This document shows, one piece after another, positions 34,313 to 42,061 of a stretch of DNA of 64,000 bases. How positions within the stretch are numbered: position 1 is the first letter of the stretch; the number at the start of each line of letters is the position of its first letter. Made by a program: the position numbers and the translations under genes. The notes beneath the pieces were generated by a model, which searched no databases, was not told the origin of the DNA, and saw only the letters and a list, made by a program, of their open reading frames with translations. The DNA is from JAIPAN01 sp040403555 (GTDB lineage Bacteria > Bacteroidota > Bacteroidia > Sphingobacteriales > Sphingobacteriaceae), in assembly GCA_040403555.1 (NCBI GenBank), contig JBBAKN010000003.1:186001-250000 (forward strand), read 5' to 3'.

Positions 34313-35578
34313 TTAATTTTTTAAGGTGTAATACTGATTGTTGGCACAAGCCCAACGTACTTGGCCTGTAAATTCGTACCCCATAAACGGACTATTTGCC
34401 GATTTAGAGGCATTTGTTTGTTCATCAAACACCCAACGTGCTTTCGGATCGAATAAGACCAAATCGGCAGCTTCGCCTTCGGCAATTTTTGGGAGGGCTA
34501 AGCCTAAAATTTTTCGTGGTTCTAGGGCTAATTTTTTAATGATATCTCGGGTAGTTAAGCCCGCTTTAAGTACTAGAGGCAATAGCGTTTGTAGGCCTAT
34601 AATTCCATAAGCGGCCAAACCAAATTCGAGCGCTTTAAATTCAATTTCGTGAGGGGTATGTTGCGAAACCACCGCATCGATGGTATCATCAGCTAAGCCG
34701 GCTAAAAGTGCGTTTCTGTCCTCTTCGGTACGCAAGGGGGGTTTTACTTTATAGTTTGAGTCAAACCCCAGCAAAGCTTCTTCGGTAAGTACCAAGTGAT
34801 GGGCAGCCACATCGCAGGTTACGGCTATGCCTTTTGCTTTGGCTTCGCGAATGAGTTGCACACTTTTAGCGGACGAAATGGTGCTAAAATGAATCGGACT
34901 TTGATTATAGGCGGCCAGCTCAATATCTCGTGAAATCATTAATTCTTCGGCCAGGGCCGGATTTCCTTTTAATCCTAAATAGGTACTTACTACACCTTCA
35001 TTTACCATAGCATGGGCTGCCACGCTGGCATCTTCGGCATACGAAAAAATTCGGGCGCCAAAGCCCTTGGTATATAAGAGCGCCCTGCTCATTACTCCGG
35101 CATGAGCCAGGGGTTTATCGCCATCGGTAAAAGCCAAGGCTCCGGCTTGGTGCATATCAAAAAGTTCGGCCAAGGCCTCTCCTTTACGTTCGTGGCTTAT
35201 GGTACCCAATGGATGAATAGCCACTGGCAAATCTGCGGCAGTAGAGCAGATGTATGATATTTGGGCTTTAGAGTATAAGGGCGGATTGGTATTGGGTTGT
35301 AAAGCTAGGGCAGTAATGCCTCCTGCAAAAGCGGCACGAGCCAAGCTTTGTAAATCTTCTTTGGTTTCAAAACCCGGTTCTCCGGCATTTACATTTAAAT
35401 CGCAAAAACCAGGGGCTAAAATAGCACCGGCGGCTTCTATAATCTCCGCATTGTCTGGCACCGCTAAATCTTTGCCAATGGCTGCTATTTTTCCATCTAC
35501 TACCAATACATCGGTATTTGGATAGCTTTTTAGTTGGCTATCTATAAGCGTTGCCGATTGTATCAATATTTTTTTCAT
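34313..35578 (-). CDS. Dihydroorotase homologue lacking metal-site residues
   Basis: The 421-residue amidohydrolase-fold protein aligns with dihydroorotase along its length: GFCDLNVNAGEPGFETKEDL, PNTNPPLYSK, KPPLRTEEDR and the C-terminal beta segment. The metal-binding HxH is Asn62-x-Asn64, and the catalytic Asp of the SDHxPH motif is Gln306 (SQHTPH). His230 and His260-His261 remain. By comparison with active enzymes it is probably non-catalytic, perhaps structural like the inactive partners of aspartate transcarbamoylase. I chose the ATG at 35578. It heads the long minus-strand run. Confidence 0.85.
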   Translation of the reverse strand: MKKILIQSATLIDSQLKSYPNTDVLVVDGKIAAIGKDLAVPDNAEIIEAAGAILAPGFCDLNVNAGEPGFETKEDLQSLARAAFAGGITALALQPNTNPPLYSKAQISYICSTAADLPVAIHPLGTISHERKGEALAELFDMHQAGALAFTDGDKPLAHAGVMSRALLYTKGFGARIFSYAEDASVAAHAMVNEGVVSTYLGLKGNPALAEELMISRDIELAAYNQSPIHFSTISSAKSVQLIREAKAKGIAVTCDVAAHHLVLTEEALLGFDSNYKVKPPLRTEEDRNALLAGLADDTIDAVVSQHTPHEIEFKALEFGLAAYGIIGLQTLLPLVLKAGLTTRDIIKKLALEPRKILGLALPKIAEGEAADLVLFDPKARWVFDEQTNASKSANSPFMGYEFTGQVRWACANNQYYTLKN

Positions 35579-35736
35579 AGGACAATGGGATTTCTCGGAA
35601 CAAGCAAATAAGGATGTGCTCGAAACGGGGTTAATAGACTGATTACAGAGATGAAAACGAGAGAATGAGGGCAATAATAGACAAACTGGTGTAGATTCAG
35701 TAGCGATACGAAAAACTGGCGGCCTCTCATTAAACC

Positions 35737-35744
35737 CAAAAGTA
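35737..35744 (-). promoter_or_regulatory. Candidate -7 box for the dihydroorotase-like gene
   Basis: TACTTTTG on the minus strand matches TAnnTTTG exactly and would give a leader of about 150 bases before the ATG at 35578. No open reading frame or clear structure was recognised in that leader. Confidence 0.45.
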
Positions 35745-35788
35745 CGAAAAAATATGAAAAAAGAATTTTTTTAGCTGGTTTTACGAAA

Positions 35789-35817
35789 TTGGTATACGCA
35801 AAAAAAGAATAGTTTTG
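35789..35817 (+). promoter_or_regulatory. Promoter of the WD40 gene, -33 TTG and -7 TAGTTTTG
   Basis: TTG at 35789-35791 and TAGTTTTG at 35810-35817 are separated by 18 bases, an excellent Bacteroidota promoter. Only five bases lie between the box and the ATG at 35823, so transcription should begin at or next to the start codon. Confidence 0.7.
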
Positions 35818-35822
35818 TATAC

Positions 35823-36740
35823 ATGATAAAGGTACAACTAAGCGCCAAGCTAGCAGGCCACCGAGAACCCATTTACACGGTGGTAAATTCGCAGAAAGCA
35901 CACATCTTTTTTACCGCCGGAAATGATAAGGGGGTGGTGGAATGGAGCCTGAAAACGCACGATTTGGTAAAAGTAATGTTCCCGGTAGAACAATCGGTTT
36001 ATGCCCTGCATTGCCCCGCAGCCGCACCAGTGCTAGTTTCTGGGGAGCGTAGCGGTAACCTCAGTGTGTTTAACTTCATCAGCCAAGAGCTTAGCCACCA
36101 AATTACCTTTCACCAACAGCCTATTTTTGATATTACTTCTTTAACTAATCGTAAAGAGCTAGCTGTAGCTTCCGAAGATGGAAGTATCAGCATTTGGGAT
36201 TTGGAAACCTTCACCCAAAAACAACACATTCAAGTAGGTAGCCACACCGTACGTTCCCTCAGCACCAGCCCCGATGAACGTTATATAGCTGCCGGCTGTA
36301 AAGACCACCACATTTACCTATACACTACCCAGGATTATAGCTTGACTTGTGTTTTGAAAGGGCATAGCCTACCCATCACCTCACTAGCGTTTTCACCTTG
36401 CGGACGCTATTTGCTTTCGGGAAGCAGAGATGCACAATTAAAAGTATGGGATTTAAGTACTCTTAGCTTAAAAGAGAACATTCCGGCGCATTTATTTGCC
36501 ATTTACGACATTGAATACAGCCCCAATGGGGGCTATTTTGCTACAGCAAGCCGCGATAAAAGCATTAAGATTTGGGATGCAGAAACTTTTAAGCTGCTTA
36601 AAACCATTAGTCGCGAAAAAGGGTTTGATAGCCATAGCCACTCGGTAAATAAATTGGCTTGGAGCACTTTTAACAACGAATTAATTTCGGTGGGCGACGA
36701 CCGCTTAATTTTAACTTGGGCTATTACAGCGGAAGAATAA
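35823..36740 (+). CDS. WD40 repeat protein
   Basis: The 305-residue protein consists of about seven WD40 repeats forming one beta-propeller; repeat ends such as SISIWDLETF, QLKVWDLSTL and SIKIWDAETF are clear. There is no signal peptide or extra domain, so it is likely a cytosolic scaffold for protein contacts. It resembles eukaryote-like WD40 proteins widespread in Bacteroidota; partners are unknown. The VF530 gene starts one base after its stop. Confidence 0.9.
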   Translation: MIKVQLSAKLAGHREPIYTVVNSQKAHIFFTAGNDKGVVEWSLKTHDLVKVMFPVEQSVYALHCPAAAPVLVSGERSGNLSVFNFISQELSHQITFHQQPIFDITSLTNRKELAVASEDGSISIWDLETFTQKQHIQVGSHTVRSLSTSPDERYIAAGCKDHHIYLYTTQDYSLTCVLKGHSLPITSLAFSPCGRYLLSGSRDAQLKVWDLSTLSLKENIPAHLFAIYDIEYSPNGGYFATASRDKSIKIWDAETFKLLKTISREKGFDSHSHSVNKLAWSTFNNELISVGDDRLILTWAITAEE

Positions 36741-36741
36741 G

Positions 36742-36978
36742 ATGGAAGAAATACAAAAAAATAATCCACTTCACGGAAAAACCTTAGAGCACATTTTGCG
36801 CTATTTGCTCATGACGTATACCTGGGAAGAATTAGACGAATTGTTTCGTATCAATTGTTTTCATTCCAACCCGAGTTTAAAATCGAGCCTGAAATTTTTA
36901 CGAAAAACCGAATGGGCACGTAAAAAAGTAGAAAAGCTATTTATTGATACCCTTGAGTTTGGTAAAATCGTTTTATAA
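36742..36978 (+). CDS. VF530 family (DUF2132) small DNA-binding protein
   Basis: The 78-residue protein matches the VF530/DUF2132 family end to end: NNPLHGKTLEHILRYLL, then INCFHSNPSLKSSLKFLRKT and EWARKKVEKLF. The Vibrio fischeri structure showed a small helical fold proposed to bind DNA; function is otherwise unknown. It is co-transcribed with the WD40 gene, and its last 38 bases overlap the convergent NlpC/P60 gene. Confidence 0.88.
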   Translation: MEEIQKNNPLHGKTLEHILRYLLMTYTWEELDELFRINCFHSNPSLKSSLKFLRKTEWARKKVEKLFIDTLEFGKIVL

Positions 36979-37741
36979 TGCGCAATTGATGCGTACGCTT
37001 TCCTAATTCTTCGCTGTAAATGCCCTCATTATCTATGCGGTCTATTTTTACCCTGCCCGAGGCATGAATAATTTCTTCGGGGCTCAGTAAAATACCTACG
37101 TGAATAATTCGGCCCTCTGCATTATCAAAAAAAGCCAAATCGCCACACTTTGCCTCCGCTAAAAAATTAACGGTTTCTCCTTGGGTAGCTTGTTGCGAAG
37201 CATCACGAAGAATAGCCATGCCGAAATGTTTATACACTTGCTGGGTTAAACCCGAACAATCTATACCCCAAGGGGTACGGCCACCCCACAAATAGGGTGC
37301 ATTTAAAAAGAAACGGGCTACTTGAGCCACTTCTTGGGCAAAATGTTCAGCTTTAGACAAACGTACTGCTCCACTAAAAGTATAGGTGGTTTCACCTAAA
37401 CGCAGCTGATTGTCTTTCAAAAAAGGCAAGGTACAACCTGGCACCAATTGGATGGTTTCACCTGTTGGTTTTTGCACCGAAGTAGTTAAAGTTAAATCAA
37501 CAATAGCTTTTTGCTGTAACCAAAGCTGGGCATCGGCTTCCGAAATAGGCGTATATTGTTTGGGGTCCATCCACCCTTGGTAATTTTCATAGAGGGTTTC
37601 AATACATATCCACTTTTCTTGGCGCTCTAAAATTTTAAAGGCATCGCCAAATAGCAATTGGGTTTTAATTTCTGCTTTATCAGAAGGTTCGGCCCGCAGG
37701 GGAATTACCGTTAAATTACATACGCCGTAAGCATCATTCAT
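36941..37741 (-). CDS. NlpC/P60 peptidase with SH3b-like domains
   Basis: The 266-residue protein has an N-terminal bacterial SH3-like region (about 1-130, CNLTVIPLRAEPSDKAE) and a C-terminal NlpC/P60 domain with Cys162 in GIDCSGLTQQVY, His214 in IIHVGIL and His226. It resembles YkfC-type enzymes that cut gamma-D-Glu bonds in peptidoglycan stem peptides. No signal peptide is visible, so it may recycle imported muropeptides in the cytosol. A terminator upstream separates it from the ferredoxin gene. Confidence 0.9.
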   Translation of the reverse strand: MNDAYGVCNLTVIPLRAEPSDKAEIKTQLLFGDAFKILERQEKWICIETLYENYQGWMDPKQYTPISEADAQLWLQQKAIVDLTLTTSVQKPTGETIQLVPGCTLPFLKDNQLRLGETTYTFSGAVRLSKAEHFAQEVAQVARFFLNAPYLWGGRTPWGIDCSGLTQQVYKHFGMAILRDASQQATQGETVNFLAEAKCGDLAFFDNAEGRIIHVGILLSPEEIIHASGRVKIDRIDNEGIYSEELGKRTHQLRIIKRFYQTQGYQ

Positions 37742-37763
37742 AGTACGAATGTAAAGATTTAAA

Positions 37764-37799
37764 TAAAAAAACCTTCTTAATCACTCAAGAAGGTTTTTA
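37764..37799 (-). terminator. Terminator of the ferredoxin gene
   Basis: AAAAACCTTCTT and AAGAAGGTTTTT form a twelve-base perfect stem with an eight-base loop and a T-run on the minus strand. Confidence 0.9.
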
Positions 37800-37824
37800 A
37801 AATTTATAAAGAAATAATTCTTAC

Positions 37825-38175
37825 TTAGGCTTCTAGATGTAACCACTCTTTTTTAGCCAGTAACTCTTCTTCGGTTTCGCGAACATTCTCATCGTCAACA
37901 CAACAATCAACCGGGCAAACGGCCGCACATTGAGGTTCATCGTGAAAACCCACACACTCGGTGCATTTATCAGAAACAATGTAATACACTTCATCAGAAA
38001 CCGCAGCTTGTACTTCTTCGGCATTTACTTCGCTTCCTTTAAAGTCAATCAATCCTCGTAAGCCGGTACCATCGGCAAAGCGCCAGGTAGCGCCAGCATC
38101 GTAAATAGCGTTATTGGGGCACTCCGGTTCGCAAGCTCCGCAGTTAATACATTCGTCGGTAATTTTAATAGCCAT
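37825..38175 (-). CDS. 2[4Fe-4S] ferredoxin
   Basis: The 116-residue ferredoxin has cluster motifs Cys9-x2-Cys12-x2-Cys15-x3-Cys19 and Cys71-x2-Cys74-x8-Cys83-x3-Cys87, with an insertion of about 50 residues between the two sites and a Glu-rich helical tail. It is the Alvin/Fdx long-loop type, a low-potential electron carrier in the cytosol. It is divergent from the acyl-CoA reductase gene, with 95 bases between start codons. Confidence 0.93.
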   Translation of the reverse strand: MAIKITDECINCGACEPECPNNAIYDAGATWRFADGTGLRGLIDFKGSEVNAEEVQAAVSDEVYYIVSDKCTECVGFHDEPQCAAVCPVDCCVDDENVRETEEELLAKKEWLHLEA

Positions 38176-38270
38176 GGGTCAAATACTAAATTTTAGCTTA
38201 ATTTTGCAGACCTAAAATCTACAAGATTTTAAAAACATACAAAGATACTATTTTCTTGATTAAAACGAGT

Positions 38271-39323
38271 ATGAGCCCCCTATTGACAACCGAAAAAAGA
38301 CTAGCTGCACTTACAAAATGGGCTTCTTCTATACAAGAACAAAGCGAAGTGTTCATAAACATTAGCCAAAGAGCAAAACAAGAAAATGCGTGGTTTAGCA
38401 CCGAAAACATAGAAAAAGCTGTTGCAGCCATCGGCACCATGTTCCAAGCAGAAAGCTTGGCCACTTGGGCCAAGCAGTGGAGTCAATACCCTCAGGTTGG
38501 CACACCGAAAAAAGTAGGACTCATTTTGGCAGGAAATATTCCCATGGTGGGTTTCCACGATGTGGTATGTGTATTGGCCGCCGGACATTCGGCACTGATC
38601 AAACTATCATCGCAGGATAAGGTACTCATCCCCTATATACTCGATCAATTAATTGCCATAGAACCCGCTTTTGCCGGACGCATTAGCTATGTAGATCGCC
38701 TAGCCAATTTCGATGCCGTAATCGCTACCGGCAGTAACAACAGTTCGCGGTATTTTGAGTACTATTTTGGCAATGTTCCACATATTATCCGCAAAAACAG
38801 AACCAGCATTGCTATAATCAATGGCGACGAATCTAAAGAAGAAATGGCGCAATTGGGAACCGATATTTTTTCGTACTTCGGATTGGGCTGCCGCAACGTA
38901 TCTAAAATATATGTCCCAAAAGGCTATAATATGGCTCATTTTTTTGAACCTATAGAATCATACAATTCCATAATTCAGCATCATAAATACCTAAACAATT
39001 ACGAATACAACAAATCTATTTATTTGGTAAACAGCGATGCCCATTTAGACAATGGATTTTTACTCACCAAGCCCGATACCAGTTTACATTCGCCCCTGGC
39101 CGTACTTTTTACCGAAGAATATAGCAGCAAAGCAGACTTAGAAAAACACTTACAAACCATTACAGAAGAAATTCAATGTGTAGCCAGCATGTCTCCTCTT
39201 AACCTGAGCAACCAAGTGGTGCCCTTTGGCTATACGCAATTCCCAAGGTTATGGGACTATGCCGATGGCCGAGATGTGATGCAATTCTTATGCGAAGAAC
39301 TCCCAAATTTTAGCGGAAATTAA
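38271..39323 (+). CDS. Acyl-CoA reductase (LuxC family)
   Basis: The 350-residue protein belongs to the LuxC/acyl-CoA reductase family of aldehyde-dehydrogenase-fold enzymes: VGLILAGNIPMVGFHDV, then SRYFEYYFG, and YFGLGCRNVSKIYVPKG, the cysteine region of the nucleophile. It should reduce an acyl-CoA or acyl thioester to an aldehyde with NAD(P)H. The downstream product in this organism is unknown; no luxD/luxE genes are present. I chose the ATG at 38271 over the TTG at 38256. A small gene and ftsE follow on the same strand. Confidence 0.87.
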   Translation: MSPLLTTEKRLAALTKWASSIQEQSEVFINISQRAKQENAWFSTENIEKAVAAIGTMFQAESLATWAKQWSQYPQVGTPKKVGLILAGNIPMVGFHDVVCVLAAGHSALIKLSSQDKVLIPYILDQLIAIEPAFAGRISYVDRLANFDAVIATGSNNSSRYFEYYFGNVPHIIRKNRTSIAIINGDESKEEMAQLGTDIFSYFGLGCRNVSKIYVPKGYNMAHFFEPIESYNSIIQHHKYLNNYEYNKSIYLVNSDAHLDNGFLLTKPDTSLHSPLAVLFTEEYSSKADLEKHLQTITEEIQCVASMSPLNLSNQVVPFGYTQFPRLWDYADGRDVMQFLCEELPNFSGN

Positions 39324-39336
39324 TACCTTTGAAAGG

Positions 39337-39540
39337 ATGTATTTAATTAAAGTAAAAGGTGTAGCCAAAATACCCGACTATGTGCAGTTGAGAGACGATT
39401 CTTTTACGCTCTTAGCGTATTTTCGGGTAGATAGACCTGAAAAATCCTTAGAAAAAATAGGGCTAGCCGACAGAGCAGAATACATCATGAAATTAGTAAA
39501 CGAAACCCCTTTCGGACAAATCTTAAAACTAGACCTTTAA
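39337..39540 (+). CDS. Small conserved protein upstream of ftsE
   Basis: The 67-residue protein (MYLIKVKGVAKIPDYVQLRD) is a compact alpha/beta chain without signal, cysteines or membrane helix. It has the strand-rich pattern of a small fibronectin-attachment-like domain but no catalytic motif. It starts 13 bases after the acyl-CoA reductase and its stop is one base before ftsE. GAAAGG a few bases before the ATG is one of the few Shine-Dalgarno-like sites here. I recognise it only as a Bacteroidota-type conserved hypothetical. Confidence 0.7.
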   Translation: MYLIKVKGVAKIPDYVQLRDDSFTLLAYFRVDRPEKSLEKIGLADRAEYIMKLVNETPFGQILKLDL

Positions 39541-39541
39541 T

Positions 39542-40222
39542 ATGTTTGCAAAAGCCGTTATTAGACTAACCAACGTAGATATTTTTCAACAAAACCAGTT
39601 GGTACTTTCTCGAGTAAATTTCGAAGTAAACAAGAGCGAATTGGTATACCTTATTGGCCAAACCGGTTCTGGGAAAAGTAGTTTATTAAAAGTATTGTAT
39701 GGCGATTTGCATATAAAAACCGGCGAAGGTGTAGTGGCTGGCTACGATTTAAAGAAATTAACCGCATCTGAAGTACCTTTTTTACGCCGAAAAATTGGCA
39801 TTGTATTTCAAGATTTTCAATTGCTAACCGACCGCAGCGTAGAAAAAAACCTTGAGTTTGTACTACGTGCCACCGCATGGACCAACGAGATAGAAATTTC
39901 TGCCCGCATTCGCGAAGTATTAGATAAAGTGGGGTTACGCTCAAAAATCAGTAAAATGCCACACGAATTATCGGGTGGAGAGCAGCAACGTGTAGTTATT
40001 GCCCGTGCTTTATTAAACAACCCAGAAGTAATTTTAGCCGATGAACCCACTGGCCATCTCGATCCGGAAACTTCCGAAGAAATTGCCCAATTACTACACC
40101 AAATTAGCCAAACTGGTACGGCTGTGGTTTTAGCCACACACGATTACCACATTATACGCACACACCCGGCACGCATACTTAACTGCGATAACGGACAAGT
40201 ACAAGAAAAAGCCAGTATTTAA
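39542..40222 (+). CDS. ftsE: FtsE-like ABC ATPase
   Basis: The 226-residue ATPase has Walker A GQTGSGKSS (about 36-44), signature LSGGEQQRV, Walker B VILADEPTGHLDP and H-loop ATHDYHI. The sequence and the phrase KIGIVFQDFQLL are typical of FtsE, which with FtsX controls peptidoglycan hydrolases at the division site. No ftsX is adjacent, as is usual in Bacteroidota. LolD-type transport ATPases are similar, so a moderate doubt remains. It follows a 67-residue conserved small gene by one base. Confidence 0.83.
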   Translation: MFAKAVIRLTNVDIFQQNQLVLSRVNFEVNKSELVYLIGQTGSGKSSLLKVLYGDLHIKTGEGVVAGYDLKKLTASEVPFLRRKIGIVFQDFQLLTDRSVEKNLEFVLRATAWTNEIEISARIREVLDKVGLRSKISKMPHELSGGEQQRVVIARALLNNPEVILADEPTGHLDPETSEEIAQLLHQISQTGTAVVLATHDYHIIRTHPARILNCDNGQVQEKASI

Positions 40223-40256
40223 AAGCCGACAATTTGTGTAACACCACTGAAAATCA

Positions 40257-40284
40257 CTGACAGCTTGTCGGGAAAATAGCTTTG
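40257..40284 (+). promoter_or_regulatory. grpE-dnaJ promoter with overlapping inverted repeat
   Basis: TAGCTTTG at 40277-40284 matches the -7 consensus TAnnTTTG. TGACA-gct-TGTCG at 40258-40270 is a near-palindrome occupying the place of the -33 element and spacer, so a heat-shock regulator or alternative sigma factor could act here. The ATG is 39 bases downstream. Confidence 0.5.
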
Positions 40285-40323
40285 GCAACAATTTTGGTAC
40301 GCAATAGAAAAAGAAATTGAAAT

Positions 40324-40815
40324 ATGTCTAAAACAAAAAAAAGCAGCAAAGCAGAAAAAGCGGTTGATCCCTTAGAAGCATTGCAAGCACAAGTAACCGA
40401 AGCAAACGATAAATACCTGCGTTTATACGCCGAGTTTGATAATTTTAAACGTCGTACCAGCAAAGAGCGTATAGAATTGTTGCAAACTGCGGGCAAACAA
40501 GTCATTATATCCTTACTACCCGTATTAGACGATTTTGAGCGTGGACTTAAATCGATGGAGCAAGCAACCGAAGTGACCCCTATAAAAGAGGGTGTTGCCT
40601 TAGTACAGCATAAATTTAAAAATACCCTAAGCCAATTGGGGCTTAAAGAAATGGATACGCAGGGTCAAGTTTTTGATGCCGATATTCACGAGGCTATTAC
40701 CAATATACCAGCCCCAAGCGATGCATTAAAAGGAAAAATAGTAGATCAACTAGAAAAAGGCTATTACTTAAACGATAAAGTAATCCGTTTTGCCAAAGTA
40801 GTAGTAGGACAATAA
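40324..40815 (+). CDS. grpE: Nucleotide exchange factor GrpE
   Basis: The 163-residue protein has a long N-terminal coiled-coil helix and the GrpE core: YLRLYAEFDNFKRRTSKE near residue 37, LLPVLDDFERGL, and the beta-domain ending KGYYLNDKVIRFAKVVVGQ. It releases ADP from DnaK. It begins an operon with dnaJ, four bases apart. The dnaK gene itself is not in this window. Confidence 0.96.
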   Translation: MSKTKKSSKAEKAVDPLEALQAQVTEANDKYLRLYAEFDNFKRRTSKERIELLQTAGKQVIISLLPVLDDFERGLKSMEQATEVTPIKEGVALVQHKFKNTLSQLGLKEMDTQGQVFDADIHEAITNIPAPSDALKGKIVDQLEKGYYLNDKVIRFAKVVVGQ

Positions 40816-40819
40816 ATTT

Positions 40820-41980
40820 ATGGCTAAAAGAGATTATTACGACATACTTGGTGTAAGCAAAAGCGCTTCGGCCGATGAAATTAAAAAGGCCTATCGCAAA
40901 TTAGCCATCAAATTCCATCCAGATAAAAACCCTGACGACAAAGCTGCGGAAGATAAATTTAAGGAAGGTGCCGAGGCCTACGAGGTATTAAGCAACTCGG
41001 AGAAAAAACAGCGCTATGACCAATTTGGCCATGCCGGTGCCGGACAAGGCGGACCTTCTGGTGGCGCCGGGAACATGAACATGGAAGATATTTTTAGCCA
41101 ATTTGGCGATATTTTCGGTGGTGGTGGCGGTAGCCCCTTTGATAGTTTTTTTGGCGGTGGACAATCTACACGTGGCGGACGCCGTGTAGCACGTGGCAGT
41201 AATTTGCGCATTAAAGTAAGACTCACCCTCGAAGAAATTGCCAAGGGCGTTGAGAAAAAAATAAAAGTAAACAAGCAAGTGGTTTGCCAAAGCTGTAGCG
41301 GTTCGGGGGCAAAAGACAAATCGTCGGTAAGCACCTGCCGTACTTGTGGCGGTAGCGGCGCCGTACGCCGAGTAACCAATACCATATTGGGCCAAATGCA
41401 AACCACCAGCACCTGCCCTACTTGTAATGGCGAAGGTTCTTTAATTACCGCCAAATGTGGCACTTGCCATGGCGAAGGGTTAAGCCGTGGAGAAGAAACC
41501 ATTAGCATTCAAATTCCGGCAGGTGTAAGCGAAGGCATGCAACTTTCTATGAGTGGTAAAGGAAATGCAGCTCCTCGTGGTGGCGTACCCGGCGACTTAA
41601 TTATTTTGATTGAAGAAATTGAGCACGAAACGTTGAAACGTGATGGCTTTAATATTGTGTATGATTTATACATCAGCTTTGCCGATGCCGCTTTGGGCGC
41701 CAGCGTAGAAGTACCTACTATTGATGGTAAAGCCAAATTAAAAATTGATGCCGGTACCCAAGCCGGAAAAATATTGCGCTTAAAAGGAAAAGGTATACCC
41801 GAAGTAAACTCGTACCACCGTGGCGACGAATTAATTTATGTAAACATTTGGACACCGAAAGCCCTTTCTAAAGAAGAACGAGAACTGGTAGAAAAATTGC
41901 AAGCATCGCCCAATTTTAAACCCCAACCGGGCAAAGGCGAAAAAAGCTTTTTCGAAAGGATGAGAGAATACTTCGGATAA
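40820..41980 (+). CDS. dnaJ: Chaperone DnaJ
   Basis: The 386-residue type I J-protein has the J-domain with HPD (KFHPDKNPDD, about 30-39), a Gly/Phe-rich linker, and a zinc domain of four CxxCxGxG-like repeats (CQSCSGSGAK, CRTCGGSG, CPTCNGEG, CGTCHGEG). The C-terminal substrate-binding domains follow. It delivers unfolded proteins to DnaK and stimulates its ATPase. It forms an operon with grpE and is followed by a terminator. Confidence 0.97.
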   Translation: MAKRDYYDILGVSKSASADEIKKAYRKLAIKFHPDKNPDDKAAEDKFKEGAEAYEVLSNSEKKQRYDQFGHAGAGQGGPSGGAGNMNMEDIFSQFGDIFGGGGGSPFDSFFGGGQSTRGGRRVARGSNLRIKVRLTLEEIAKGVEKKIKVNKQVVCQSCSGSGAKDKSSVSTCRTCGGSGAVRRVTNTILGQMQTTSTCPTCNGEGSLITAKCGTCHGEGLSRGEETISIQIPAGVSEGMQLSMSGKGNAAPRGGVPGDLIILIEEIEHETLKRDGFNIVYDLYISFADAALGASVEVPTIDGKAKLKIDAGTQAGKILRLKGKGIPEVNSYHRGDELIYVNIWTPKALSKEERELVEKLQASPNFKPQPGKGEKSFFERMREYFG

Positions 41981-41984
41981 TATT

Positions 41985-42016
41985 GAACCCCATCTAATAA
42001 AAGGATGGGTTTTTTG
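41985..42016 (+). terminator. Terminator of grpE-dnaJ
   Basis: AACCCCATC and GATGGGTT pair with one bulged C around an A-rich loop, followed by six Ts. Confidence 0.8.
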
Positions 42017-42061
42017 TAACTTAAATTCTGATAAAACATCTAACTAAAAATTAGCAAACGC

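Noticed and set aside
35575..35901. Minus-strand 108-residue frame over the dihydroorotase leader
   Set aside because: It overlaps both the WD40 start and its promoter, shows no family features and has no suitable start context; probably chance.
37833..38024. Cys-containing 63-residue frame within the ferredoxin gene
   Set aside because: It is a frame-shifted shadow of the ferredoxin; the real cluster motifs are in the other frame.
40226..40271. CCGACAA...TTGTCGG hairpin as a terminator of ftsE
   Set aside because: The 32-base loop and the absence of a T-run make an intrinsic terminator unlikely; its right arm belongs to the grpE promoter palindrome.
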